Positions 25,422-36,543 of a stretch of 64,000 bases of DNA are shown here, one piece after another (positions within the stretch are counted from its first letter, which is position 1; each line of letters starts with the position of its first letter). Made by a program: the position numbers and the translations under genes. The notes beneath the pieces are model-generated. The model worked only from the letters and a program-made list of their open reading frames with translations, was not told where the DNA came from and made no database searches. Source of the stretch: G963675935 sp963675935 (GTDB taxonomy: Bacteria > Planctomycetota > Planctomycetia > Pirellulales > Thermoguttaceae); NCBI GenBank assembly GCA_963675935.2, contig CAXXPV010000004.1, forward strand, positions 62,001 to 126,000, given 5' to 3'.

Positions 25422-26900
25422 GTGGCTGGAACGGCAGCAGACAAAAAACGATTGATTCGCGTGACTGCGGCCAATCTGCGGAACAACCATCTCTATATTA
25501 GTGGACTTTCCGATTTCTTGCCTCGCGACTGTGTCGGTCCGGCCAGGCGCACCGCGAAATCGAACGGCGAGGGCCAGATTGAGCTATATCTTGACGGTTT
25601 GAACGAAACGATTCGCACTGACATTCCCGCCGACAAGAGCACCGGCCGACGGCGCAACCATTTGCGTGAACGAAAACGGATTGGCGAGTTTTATCGCTGC
25701 CATCATATCGGGGATGGAGATGTCGTCGTTTTGGAGCGTTTGGAGACCCGCAAATATCGGCTTTCCACGGAGCGGCAATCTGCGGATCGTTCAGCCGCGT
25801 TTTCGGTCGGCGAATTTTTTTCAGGCATCGGCTTGGTGCGGTTGGCGCTGGAAAAGCATGGATTTCAAGTAGTATTTGCCAATGATATCGCCCCCGACAA
25901 GGCGGAAATGTATCGACACAATTGGCCGAAAGACGACCATCTTTTTGTCGGCGACATTCACAACATCAAGGCAGACGATTTACCTCCGTGCGGGATTTTC
26001 ACGGCGTCCTTTCCATGTAATGATTTGTCAATCGCCGGCCGTTGGGAAGGTTTGAGCGGCAAGGAATCATCGGCCTTTTGGGGATTGGTGCGGATTCTCC
26101 ACGATCTGGGTGACCACCGACCGCCGGTCGTTATGCTGGAAAACGTTGTCGGATTTTTGATGAGCCACGGTGGGCGAGATTTCGAGCAAGCGTTGCTTGC
26201 CCTGAATGAACTGGGCTATGCCGTTGACGCCTTCATTCTCAATGCCAAGCATTGGGCCCCGCAAAGCAGGGCGCGATTGTTCGTCGTCGCCAAACAAGAG
26301 AGCGTACAGGAAGGACGTACGTTCGCCATGAAGGGCGACGCTCGCCCCGATGCCCTATTCGAGTTCATCAACTGCCACCCCAACATTCATTGGGACATCC
26401 GCGAGTTGCCCTCGTTGCCGAAGCCCACAAAACGCTTGGCCGATATTGTCGAAGATTTGCCGGACGGTCATCCGGATTGGTGGAACAAGAAGCGGACGGA
26501 TTATTTCATGGGCCAACTGAGCGAGAAGCACGCTGAACAGGCCCAGCGCATGATCGACGGCAAATTGTTCACCTACGCCACCGCATTCCGACGGGTCCGC
26601 AACGGGAAAAGCATGGCCGAGTTGCGCACGGACGGCATCGCCGGTTGCTTGCGAACGCCGCGAGGCGGCAGCGGCCGTCAGATTTTATTTAAGGCGGGGC
26701 ACGGGAAACATCAGGTTCGCTTGTTGACGGCCCGCGAATGCGCCAGGCTCCAAGGCGTGCCTGACAGTTACGTTATCAAGGTGCCTAATAATCAGGCGCT
26801 TTTCGGTTTTGGAGACGCCGTTTGTGTTCCAGCAATCGAGTGGATAGCTGAAAACTATCTCTTGACTCTACAACATGAGGGAGAAAATGACGGCAAGTAA
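25422..26900 (+). CDS. dcm: C5-cytosine DNA methyltransferase with N-terminal extra domain
   Basis: A 492-residue Dcm-type enzyme with a GTG start after AAAGGAGGACCGAG. Residues about 1-115 form an extra domain (VTAANLRNNHLYISGLSDFL, IPADKSTGRRRNHL, GDGDVVVLERLETRKYRLS) that resembles B3-like DNA-recognition folds of restriction enzymes. The catalytic part has motif I FFSGIGLVRLALEKHGF, motif IV FPCNDLS with nucleophile Cys199, ENVVGF (VI), QSRARLFVVAK (VIII) and FGDAVCVPAIEWIAENY (X). The PCNDLS variant departs from the usual PCQxFS. The next gene overlaps its end, and Vsr follows: a restriction-modification or self-modification unit. The target sequence cannot be read from the protein. Confidence 0.92.
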   Translation: MAGTAADKKRLIRVTAANLRNNHLYISGLSDFLPRDCVGPARRTAKSNGEGQIELYLDGLNETIRTDIPADKSTGRRRNHLRERKRIGEFYRCHHIGDGDVVVLERLETRKYRLSTERQSADRSAAFSVGEFFSGIGLVRLALEKHGFQVVFANDIAPDKAEMYRHNWPKDDHLFVGDIHNIKADDLPPCGIFTASFPCNDLSIAGRWEGLSGKESSAFWGLVRILHDLGDHRPPVVMLENVVGFLMSHGGRDFEQALLALNELGYAVDAFILNAKHWAPQSRARLFVVAKQESVQEGRTFAMKGDARPDALFEFINCHPNIHWDIRELPSLPKPTKRLADIVEDLPDGHPDWWNKKRTDYFMGQLSEKHAEQAQRMIDGKLFTYATAFRRVRNGKSMAELRTDGIAGCLRTPRGGSGRQILFKAGHGKHQVRLLTARECARLQGVPDSYVIKVPNNQALFGFGDAVCVPAIEWIAENYLLTLQHEGENDGK

Positions 26901-27843
26901 ACGCGAGGCGTCGTTTAGCGATTGGTTGGACGAGTATATGAAACTGGGGCAATCAGATCAGCCTGGTCGGATTGTTGCTGTTATCGCTACCTGCGACAGA
27001 TTGCGAGATAACCCTAGCCTGCGGCAGGAAGAACATTTGACTGACAGCAATATGCAGCTTTTAGAGCATGACCATCATGTCGCCCGTGCCCTTACACGCC
27101 TTGGCGTCAATTCACCAGTGAAAGCGGGCGGTCGTCGTTCCTCGTATGTCGCGGCCTGGATTGGACCGCTCTTTAATTGGGTGCGGTCGCAAGGTTTTGC
27201 GAACATGGACGCTTCTGAGAAAGAAGAGTTTCTTTCCAAAATCGAAACGATCGCAGCAAGTCGTCTGCAAATCATCAACGAAGGCAAGCCGCTTATCGTT
27301 CGCTACAACCAGGGCACTTCAGTCGCGATAATCATAGATATTCTCGACCAAGCCCAAAAGAAAAAACGCGCCAAAGATGTGGCTGAATATCTTGTTGGCG
27401 CAAAACTGCAAATCAGATTTGGAGAAAATGCGGCAAAGCCGAAAAATGTTAATACTCCAAATCGCAACAGCGTGGCAGATTTTCACATTGGCAACGCTGC
27501 AATCGAAGTAACTGTAAGTCCTCCAGACCCCCGCCATTTAACGCAAATAGACGAAATTCTAAAGAATACAAAACTCGATATATGGCTGCTCGTCAGAAAC
27601 AAAGACCGAGAAAAGTGGCAAAATGCAGTTGACGCAACTGTCAGCAAACAGCTTCGAGGACGAGTTGCAGTTCATGATATTGAAACATTTGTTGGCCAGA
27701 ACATCTCGGAGATTGGAAAGTTTGCGCCAGCCACGGCCAAAACATTTTCGGAATTACTTCGCGTATACAATGATCGTTGGTTGCCACAGGCCGGAGCTAG
27801 CGGTCTTCGCATTGTTAGTGTAGCCCAAGAACATGATGTTTGA
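26875..27843 (+). CDS. DUF4928-like protein, candidate restriction endonuclease
   Basis: A 322-residue protein overlapping the methyltransferase by 26 bp; an alternative start at 26887 with AGGGAG upstream would give a 14-bp overlap. Either way the genes are translationally coupled. Helical N-terminus (SFSDWLDEYMKLGQSD), then a region near residues 195-215 reading NSVADFHIGNAAIEVTVSP, in which D...ExT could be a PD-(D/E)xK-type active site, then LDIWLLVRNKDREKW. The family is found beside Dcm and Vsr genes and is a presumed restriction enzyme; cleavage is not shown here. Base use is clearly more AT-rich than in neighbouring genes, suggesting transfer. Confidence 0.75.
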   Translation: MREKMTASKREASFSDWLDEYMKLGQSDQPGRIVAVIATCDRLRDNPSLRQEEHLTDSNMQLLEHDHHVARALTRLGVNSPVKAGGRRSSYVAAWIGPLFNWVRSQGFANMDASEKEEFLSKIETIAASRLQIINEGKPLIVRYNQGTSVAIIIDILDQAQKKKRAKDVAEYLVGAKLQIRFGENAAKPKNVNTPNRNSVADFHIGNAAIEVTVSPPDPRHLTQIDEILKNTKLDIWLLVRNKDREKWQNAVDATVSKQLRGRVAVHDIETFVGQNISEIGKFAPATAKTFSELLRVYNDRWLPQAGASGLRIVSVAQEHDV

Positions 27844-27879
27844 GTGTCTTGGTTGATGCCAGCGTTTGATTTCCAAGAA

Positions 27880-28077
27880 TCACGGATAGGGTCGAATATC
27901 ATCATCGTTGTCGCGCATCCACCCTCGCAGTAATTCCCTCGCCTCGTCGGCGTCGGTATCGACTTGCCCAAAAGCGTGTTCCATGTATACGAAAATCTCC
28001 ATTTCCGAATCTGGCGGAAATCCGCCGCTCCATGCTCGAAAATCGTTTTTTACCATTTCCACCGTGTTCGTGTCCAT
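27880..28077 (-). CDS. Small acidic protein within the modification island
   Basis: A 65-residue protein on the strand opposite its neighbours. The start is set by AGGAGATAAACAA before ATG. It has 16 acidic and 6 basic residues and a helical middle (EMEIFVYMEHAFGQV), with an Asp-rich end (RDNDDDIRPYP). It has no known motif. Its position between the DUF4928-like gene and vsr, and its strong charge, raise the possibility of a regulator or DNA-mimic inhibitor of the system. That is speculation; it could equally be an unrelated small gene. Confidence 0.6.
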   Translation of the reverse strand: MDTNTVEMVKNDFRAWSGGFPPDSEMEIFVYMEHAFGQVDTDADEARELLRGWMRDNDDDIRPYP

Positions 28078-28198
28078 TTGTTTATCTCCTGAAATCCGAT
28101 GAGTGCTTTGAATGCGTTGATCGCGGGCATCAAGACGTTCTTTTTGGAAATTATACCGTAACGCGCATTTGCGCCCAAAATCGGAACATCCGCCGGCC

Positions 28199-28621
28199 AT
28201 GACCGACACGATATCCCCCGCCGCTCGTTCCCGCGTCATGGCGGCGGTGAAGTCGAAAGACACGGGACCGGAAATGATCGTGCGGCGATTGGTTCATGGC
28301 ATGGGCTACCGCTATCGGCTGCACGTCCGCGGCTTGCAGGGCACGCCGGACTTGGTCTTCCCGCGATTGCGGAAAATCATCAACGTCAACGGCTGTTTCT
28401 GGCACCTCCACGGCTGTCCCCATTGCCGCATACCGTCGTCGAGACGCGACTACTGGGTCAAAAAACTGTGGCGCAACGCCGCTCGCGACGAGCAGACGCT
28501 ACGCAAGCTACGGCGTGATGGTTGGCGAGTCTTGGTGGTTTGGGAGTGCCAAGCGACGCCAAAGAAACAAGAGCGGCTTCGGGAAAGGCTCGCCGCCTTC
28601 TTGGACGCTCCCGCGCAGTAG
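28199..28621 (+). CDS. vsr: Very short patch repair endonuclease
   Basis: A 140-residue Vsr-type nuclease that nicks DNA at T:G mismatches formed by deamination of 5-methylcytosine, so it protects genomes carrying Dcm-like enzymes. The start MTDTISPAARSRVMAAV fits the family, which opens with a D-x-x-S-P-x-x-R-S-x-x-M motif. Active-site segments are GLQGTPDLVFPRLRKIINVNG (Asp) and CFWHLHGCPHCRIP, whose His and Cys residues bind the structural zinc. The C-terminus VLVVWECQATPKK is also typical. It lies 355 bp after the DUF4928-like gene and completes the island. Confidence 0.93.
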   Translation: MTDTISPAARSRVMAAVKSKDTGPEMIVRRLVHGMGYRYRLHVRGLQGTPDLVFPRLRKIINVNGCFWHLHGCPHCRIPSSRRDYWVKKLWRNAARDEQTLRKLRRDGWRVLVVWECQATPKKQERLRERLAAFLDAPAQ

Positions 28622-28730
28622 GAATTGCTAACCCAAGTGGCCGTGGGGACATGCGGCATGGGACGCTGGAGCGTCCAGACCGTGCGTTCCCACGCGGAGA
28701 GCTTGCGGATTTTTTCCAAAAGACCACTTT

Positions 28731-28807
28731 GGGAGGCGACTTCCGTCGTCGATTTTTCCGATGTTTTGCCGCGCAATCGGCGACTGCAAACTTTTTTTAC
28801 AGGCTGA
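28731..28807. repeat. Degenerate copy of the CAGCCCGTTGAAAAAG element
   Basis: GGAGGCGACTTCCGTCGTCG, TTTTGCCGCGCAATCGGCGA and AAACTTTTTTTACAGGCTG follow in the same order as the inverted strand of the element at 37921-38047, with point changes and a deletion that removes most of the right arm. A CGTTCCCACGCGG fragment of another family lies just upstream. The remainder of the 28622-29135 gap shows no gene. Confidence 0.6.
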
Positions 28808-29135
28808 TAGACTTTACTTCCGCGGCTCAAACTACATTCGCCGGAGTGGCAGCGGGATTTGTCGTAACATGTAATGCAAAAACGAGTTGCTGCAATAATC
28901 GCCAGGGTTTTTCAGCGGGCTGGGCGAAGGTTTGTCTTGCCTCGGATAGACGCCCGGCCGTTTCTTTTTTTTGGAGTGGGTCATCATAGGGCTTGCAGCC
29001 GATAGAAGATGGAACTAAGATACTGAAGTGTTGAGTGGGCAGTTGGTCTGAGGAGTGGCGTCAAGGTCGCCGGGAGAACCGGCGAATGGCAATCAGGAAG
29101 ATCGAAAAAAACTTTTCGAGACCCCTTGTTAGCCG

Positions 29136-29164
29136 TTGACACCGAATCGGAAGACTGCTAAAGT
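29136..29164 (+). promoter_or_regulatory. Sigma-70-type promoter of the 23S-5S unit
   Basis: TTGACA (29136-29141), a 17-base spacer, then TAAAGT (29159-29164), with a TG dinucleotide placed as in extended -10 promoters. The start of transcription would be near 29171, about 275 bp upstream of mature 23S. The match is good and the context correct, but no experiment supports it. Confidence 0.6.
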
Positions 29165-29200
29165 TAGTTTTTCGTCAATTCGACCAGCGAGTTGACAGTG

Positions 29201-29218
29201 AGTTCTTTGACAATTTGG
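29201..29218 (+). promoter_or_regulatory. boxA-like antitermination site in the rRNA leader
   Basis: AGTTCTTTGACAATTTGG closely follows the boxA core of rRNA leaders (TGCTCTTTAACAATTT in E. coli). It lies downstream of the predicted promoter and upstream of 23S, where NusB/NusE would load on the transcript. nusB itself is encoded at 61160-61609 in this window. Confidence 0.6.
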
Positions 29219-29446
29219 TTGTGGTAATGAAGTGGCATCTTAATGTATGAGTCACAGCGTTGCACGCAAGTGTGGCGTGTGTGACTACGAGGGCACTTAG
29301 AGCATTCGTTACTCGGATTGAAAGCGATCCAAATTTGCCGAGGGCTGGCCGCGAGAGCGGAGAGTCGGAGGCGGGTGGGGATTGTGATTGATCCGTATAA
29401 GCGAGATCATGTGAATCGGCTCGAACTAGGAGCGTCAGATTCATGT

Positions 29447-32366
<2,920 letters not shown>

Positions 32367-32461
32367 CATGTATCCAACGCTCCTAAGTTGGCCCGCATTA
32401 AGATGTCACTTCTTTATCACAACCAATTAGCGGATCGCCCCCTCACGGGCGATCCGCTCCT

Positions 32462-32571
32462 TTCCGGTGACCATATCCGAAAGGCCACACCCGTTCCCAT
32501 TCCGAACACGGTAGTTAAGCTTTCGGAGCCGATGGTAGTACCAAAAGTGCGAGAGTAGGTGTCGCCGGAAT
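32462..32571 (+). rRNA. rrf: 5S ribosomal RNA
   Basis: About 110 nt beginning TTCCGGTGACCATATCCGAA and ending GTGTCGCCGGAA, which pair as the terminal helix. Conserved loops CCGTTCCCATTCCGAACACG and AGTTAAGC are present. It lies about 95 bp after 23S, separated by a GCGGATCGCCC hairpin (32428-32458) that may be a processing stem. Confidence 0.97.
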
Positions 32572-32580
32572 TAATTCAAC

Positions 32581-32620
32581 AAAAGCCCCCGTCAGTCAAT
32601 CGACCTCGGGGGCTTTTGGT
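32581..32620 (+). terminator. Rho-independent terminator of the rRNA unit
   Basis: AAAAGCCCCCG (32581-32591) pairs with CGGGGGCTTTT (32607-32617) around a 15-base loop, followed by GGTTTTC. It lies 10 bp after 5S. It is the clearest intrinsic terminator in the window. Confidence 0.88.
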
Positions 32621-32706
32621 TTTCTTGTCTCGGAATTCGCCGTTCTCCCGTCTTGCCAACTCCACTGCTTGACGGGTGGCTCGTCCGCCTGCTATGTTCG
32701 GCTATT

Positions 32707-33636
32707 ATGTCGCTACGACGCTCGCGAAGCTTGCCGATCCTCCTAGCGGTCGCCATGATCATCCTCCTGGTCGTTTTGACCGTCGGCTGGGTGCTCGTCA
32801 CGGCGTTCAACGCCATGGAAGACGCCAGCCGGTCGGGCCTCTATTGGGCGTTGCTGTCGATCGGTTCGGCGTTCATCCTGCTGCTCCTGCTCGGCGTGGT
32901 GCTCTATTTGATCCTCTCGATCAAAGCGATCAATCTCACACGCCGGCAATCGAACTTCATCGACAGCGTCACCCACGAGCTCAAGTCGCCCATCGCGTCG
33001 ATGAAGCTCTATCTGCAAACGCTCAACCGCCATCAGGTCAGCCAGCAGATGCAAGCCGACTTTCATCGCTTCATGCTCGAAGACCTCGAACGGCTCGACC
33101 ATTTGATCAACCAGATGCTCGACGCCGGACGGCTCGACGCCGAACAGCCCAAGGGCGAAAATGAAGACGTGGAGCTGTCCGATCTGCTGCGCGACTGCGC
33201 GGCGGCCATCGCCATGAACTATCGCGTGGCGGTCGATACCGTTCGGCTCGACCTGCAACCGGCGGTGGTCGTGGGCCGCCGGATCGATCTCGACGTGGTG
33301 TTTCGCAATTTGATCGACAACGCGGTAAAATACGCGGGCACACCGCCGCGGGTCGAGGTTTCGTTGCGCGTTTCGCCCAAGAATCTCGTGACGGTGCGAA
33401 TCGCCGACAACGGGCGGGGAATCCCGCTGCATTTTCGGCGGAAGATATTCGGCCGTTTCGTGCGGCTGGGTTTCGAGCTGGAACGCGAGAAGCCCGGCAC
33501 CGGGTTGGGATTGTTCATCGCCCGCACGCTGGTACGCCGCCATCGCGGACAGATTCGCGTGCGCGATCCCGAGAAGGGGCCGGGCACGGTGTTCGAGGTG
33601 CAATTGCCGGGGAAGGAAACGTCTCGTGCCCAATAA
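32707..33636 (+). CDS. Two-component sensor histidine kinase
   Basis: A 309-residue membrane kinase. Two helices (about residues 10-32 and 47-72) enclose only a short external loop, so sensing is probably intramembrane or by a partner. The H-box THELKSPIASM puts the phospho-acceptor at His90. The ATPase domain has the N-box NLIDNAVKYA, G1 DNGRGI, and G2 GTGLGLFIA. It overlaps the response regulator gene by 11 bp, so the two are a coupled pair. There is no HAMP or PAS domain. The stimulus is unknown; the downstream membrane gene may be part of the same regulon. Confidence 0.92.
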   Translation: MSLRRSRSLPILLAVAMIILLVVLTVGWVLVTAFNAMEDASRSGLYWALLSIGSAFILLLLLGVVLYLILSIKAINLTRRQSNFIDSVTHELKSPIASMKLYLQTLNRHQVSQQMQADFHRFMLEDLERLDHLINQMLDAGRLDAEQPKGENEDVELSDLLRDCAAAIAMNYRVAVDTVRLDLQPAVVVGRRIDLDVVFRNLIDNAVKYAGTPPRVEVSLRVSPKNLVTVRIADNGRGIPLHFRRKIFGRFVRLGFELEREKPGTGLGLFIARTLVRRHRGQIRVRDPEKGPGTVFEVQLPGKETSRAQ

Positions 33637-34363
33637 CGAACACATCCTGGTCGTCGAAGACGAAACGCATCTGGCCACGGGCATCAAGTACAATCTGGTG
33701 GCCGAGGGCTATCAGGTGACCACCGTCGGCGACGGTCCTTCGGCCCTGAAAATTCTCCAAGAAGGGCCCGAAAGCGTCGATTTGGTCATTCTCGATCTGA
33801 TGTTGCCGGGCATGAGCGGCTACGCGGTGTGCGAGGCCCTCCGGGCGTTCGACGTGGACACGCCGGTGTTGATCCTCACCGCCAGAACGCTGACCGAAGA
33901 CCGCACCCGCGGCTTCGACGTGGGCGCCAATCAGTATTTAACCAAACCGTTCGACCTGGACGAATTTTTGAGCCGGGTGAAAAACCTGCTCACGTTCCAC
34001 AGCCGCCGCGAGCGACAGCAGCGCCGTCACACGGGCGGCGTGTCGAGCTTCGAGTTCGCCGACGCCAAGATCGACTTCGAGACGTTCGAGGTCACCGTGC
34101 GCGACGAGCCGATCCGTCTGACGCAGCTCGAAATGACGCTGCTACGCTATTTTGTCGAGAACGAGGGCCGGGTGATTCCGCGTCGCGAACTGCTGGAGAA
34201 CGTGTGGGGAATGCCGGGCACGCTGAACACCCGGGCGCCCGACCAGTTCATACGCCGGCTGCGAAAAGCCTTCGAGCCGGACCCCGCCGAGCCGCGCCAT
34301 TTTTTGACCATCCGCGACGCCGGCTACCGATTTGTGGCCAAGCCGGAGCCGGAAGCGGGGTAA
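33626..34363 (+). CDS. OmpR/PhoB-type response regulator
   Basis: A 245-residue transcription factor with a GTG start overlapping the kinase gene. The receiver domain (about 5-120) has acidic residues E11-D12, the phospho-acceptor Asp57 in LVILDLMLPGMSG, Thr/Ser in ILTARTL, and Lys in QYLTKPFDL. The C-terminal winged-helix domain (about 145-240) has the family pattern: LTQLEMTLLRYFVENEGRVI, then LLENVWG and a recognition helix near VDQFIRRLRKAF-like sequence (read here as PDQFIRRLRKAF). It is the partner of the adjacent kinase. Targets are not visible. Confidence 0.93.
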   Translation: MPNNEHILVVEDETHLATGIKYNLVAEGYQVTTVGDGPSALKILQEGPESVDLVILDLMLPGMSGYAVCEALRAFDVDTPVLILTARTLTEDRTRGFDVGANQYLTKPFDLDEFLSRVKNLLTFHSRRERQQRRHTGGVSSFEFADAKIDFETFEVTVRDEPIRLTQLEMTLLRYFVENEGRVIPRRELLENVWGMPGTLNTRAPDQFIRRLRKAFEPDPAEPRHFLTIRDAGYRFVAKPEPEAG

Positions 34364-34430
34364 CCGTCCCCGGCCTGCCCGCGAACGGTTATGGAAAATG
34401 GATGATGAGGAAAGCGAGGAGTAGCCTCCG

Positions 34431-34805
34431 ATGTTTGAACATAAAAGCCAGCCATTGCTGACACCGTGGGCCTTCTATGCCAGGATGACTCGTAGCGTGG
34501 TCATCGTGGCGGGAGTTGTCGCCTTCTCCTTGTACCTGGGTAGTGCCGGGTATCATTACCTCGGCGGCCTGGCGTGGATCGATGCCCTGTTGAATGCCTC
34601 GATGATTCTCACGGGCATGGGGCCGGTCGATCCGCTTCCCAACGCTTCCGCCAAGCTATTCGCCACCTTCTACGCTTTATACAGCGGCATTGCCTTTCTG
34701 ACGGTGATGGCCGTTCTGGTGGCTCCGATCCTCCACCGTTTTCTACACAAATTTCACCTGGAAATCACCGAGCAGGACGACAAGAATACGGACCCAAGAA
34801 TGTGA
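34431..34805 (+). CDS. Small membrane protein with a K+-channel-like pore layout
   Basis: A 124-residue protein with two membrane helices (about residues 23-47 and 78-103) around a re-entrant-like segment (WIDALLNASMILTGMGPVD). This is the 2TM-pore layout of Ion_trans_2/KcsA-type channels. The selectivity filter would be LTGMGPV in place of the canonical TVGYG, so potassium selectivity is doubtful. The tail is charged. It lies 67 bp after the response regulator and may be regulated with it. A filter-less structural protein of similar shape is an alternative. Confidence 0.6.
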   Translation: MFEHKSQPLLTPWAFYARMTRSVVIVAGVVAFSLYLGSAGYHYLGGLAWIDALLNASMILTGMGPVDPLPNASAKLFATFYALYSGIAFLTVMAVLVAPILHRFLHKFHLEITEQDDKNTDPRM

Positions 34806-34824
34806 TCCCAAAGCTGCCAATAAG

Positions 34825-36286
34825 CAGTAGTTTCTAGGACTTTAAGCGGCCCGGCTGGTGGGCTGGCCGCTGAGATATTTGGTTTGGGGAGGTTTTTCCA
34901 AGTCGTTCAAGGCGGACATGACTTGCGAAAACCTCGAACGATGCTTCCAGAACAATCGACGCAGATCGAGGATCGACACGTGACGTTTGCCCGAGTTCCA
35001 AGGCGGTGGCGGACACCAACTCTCGCCGAAACGGTCGGCCAGGCGAAACTGCATCAGCCGCAGCAACGTCAGCGTCGTCATCTGGATTTGGAACGTTCGC
35101 AACACCGGTTCCTTCGTCCACGCCCGACATTCTTCCATGCCCAATCGCTGCTTGTGATCGCGGAATCCATCTTCCTGCCGAAAGCGTCCGCTGTTGGCGG
35201 AAAGTGTTTGGCTCGCCGACAAGTCGGAGGCGCTGGTGATCGTCGCCCACAGTTTGTCGTAGCCAGGCACCTCGAACACAAACGCGGCCATGAGTTGTTC
35301 GGGGCCGCTGACCGACCAACAGCATTGCAGGCACTTGTAGCGGAATGTGCGGATGCGGCCGTAGACGTAGGCGCGGCCTTGCCGCCAAGGCATATTCCAC
35401 TTGTCGTGTTCCTGGGGCGCTGGCAAACGTTTTCCCCATTTGCGCGGCCGACCGCCTTTCGGATTTTTGGCCGACGCGGCCAACGGCTCGTACAAGCGAG
35501 CGTCGCGCCGCAATCGCGTGACGAACTCGATGCGACGTTTTCCCTCGGGTGGATTCAAGCACGGCTTGATGACCGTTTCCATCGCATAAGCCCCGTCAAA
35601 CGCGGCCAAAACCGAGGCCGCCGATTCCGCATCGACCTCGCGGAGCATCTCCACCGCCATCGCCGTTTTGGTCTGAAACCGTTCGCCGGCGGGCAATTGG
35701 CTCTTGCGAAAATACAGCCGCGACGCGGTGGGCATGTAGGTCCACGGCTTGCCTGGTGCGAGATCGCCCATGACGACCCAGTTGTGCGCGCGGACCGTCG
35801 TGGCGCGGTTGGGACTCCGCGCGCCGGATTCGTGGAAGGTGCAAGTTCCCCACACGTCCGCGCTGGTTCGATGTTCTTTGGTGTCGTCAATGGCCACGGG
35901 ATGATACCTTCCCCATCGTGCCGGATGTTCTTGTTCGACCAACCGCATCAACTGGCGTTCGACGGCCTCGCGGTCCCACGCTCCATATTCCGCGAAGCAC
36001 TCGACGTTTCGCCACTGAGTCTCCAAACCGAGTCCGGTGAGTATCTGGGTAATCGTGTGTTCCTCGGAACACAAGACGGTTCCGGTGGCCCATTGGGTGA
36101 ACCGTGCCCAACCGCCGAGGGTAAAAACTCCGCGAAAGTTTTCCAAAAGCGATTGCCATTCCGAGCAAAGCTCCTTAATATCATCCATGACGCTCTCCTT
36201 TCGGGTATCAAGCGAGATGTTTCCAAACCGCATGATGTCCCGAAAGGGGCGTCCTTGTGAATATCAAAAAGTCCTAGAAACTACTG
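34825..36286. mobile_element. Complete insertion sequence, IS4/IS701-like superfamily
   Basis: A 1,462-bp element with 19-bp perfect terminal inverted repeats, CAGTAGTTTCTAGGACTTT (34825-34843) and its complement (36268-36286). It is flanked by the 6-bp direct repeat AATAAG (34819-34824 and 36287-36292). One intact transposase fills it. Perfect ends, an intact duplication and no frame damage argue for recent transposition. It lies between the channel-like gene and gap. Confidence 0.95.
34842..36188 (-). CDS. DDE transposase
   Basis: A 448-residue transposase. The start MDDIKELCSEWQSL is chosen for AAAGGAGAGCGTC upstream; a start 45 bp earlier is possible. Candidate catalytic residues: first Asp in VAIDDTKEHRTS, second Asp in LAAFDGAYAMETV, and Glu in RFRQEDGFRDHKQRLGMEE, giving the IS4/IS701-like DDE order. 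The N-terminal region (about 1-80) is probably the DNA-binding part. The exact IS family is uncertain; the 6-bp duplication does not settle it. Confidence 0.88.
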   Translation of the reverse strand: MDDIKELCSEWQSLLENFRGVFTLGGWARFTQWATGTVLCSEEHTITQILTGLGLETQWRNVECFAEYGAWDREAVERQLMRLVEQEHPARWGRYHPVAIDDTKEHRTSADVWGTCTFHESGARSPNRATTVRAHNWVVMGDLAPGKPWTYMPTASRLYFRKSQLPAGERFQTKTAMAVEMLREVDAESAASVLAAFDGAYAMETVIKPCLNPPEGKRRIEFVTRLRRDARLYEPLAASAKNPKGGRPRKWGKRLPAPQEHDKWNMPWRQGRAYVYGRIRTFRYKCLQCCWSVSGPEQLMAAFVFEVPGYDKLWATITSASDLSASQTLSANSGRFRQEDGFRDHKQRLGMEECRAWTKEPVLRTFQIQMTTLTLLRLMQFRLADRFGESWCPPPPWNSGKRHVSILDLRRLFWKHRSRFSQVMSALNDLEKPPQTKYLSGQPTSRAA

Positions 36287-36543
36287 AATAAGGGAAGTAA
36301 CCGTTCACAGGGAACCGTCCCAATTTTTGCCGCGTCTTTGTATTGTCACGATCCAGTCGCTTTGTCTTTCGCGTTGGAAGTATTTCCCGCACTCACCATA
36401 GGGGGGGCCGTTGTCGGCCGATGCTTCACGGGATATACTTTTGGGTTTGTTTCGTACCTAAGGGCCGGCAGTCGGCCAGGACAAGAAACTCCCATCCCCG
36501 CAATGTTAGGGGATGGTCACGCAATAGACAAGGGAGAATTACA

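Noticed and set aside
28622..29135. Search for a 16S rRNA gene or tRNAs upstream of 23S
   Set aside because: No 16S signature or tRNA cloverleaf is present; the space holds repeat fragments and the vsr 3' flank.
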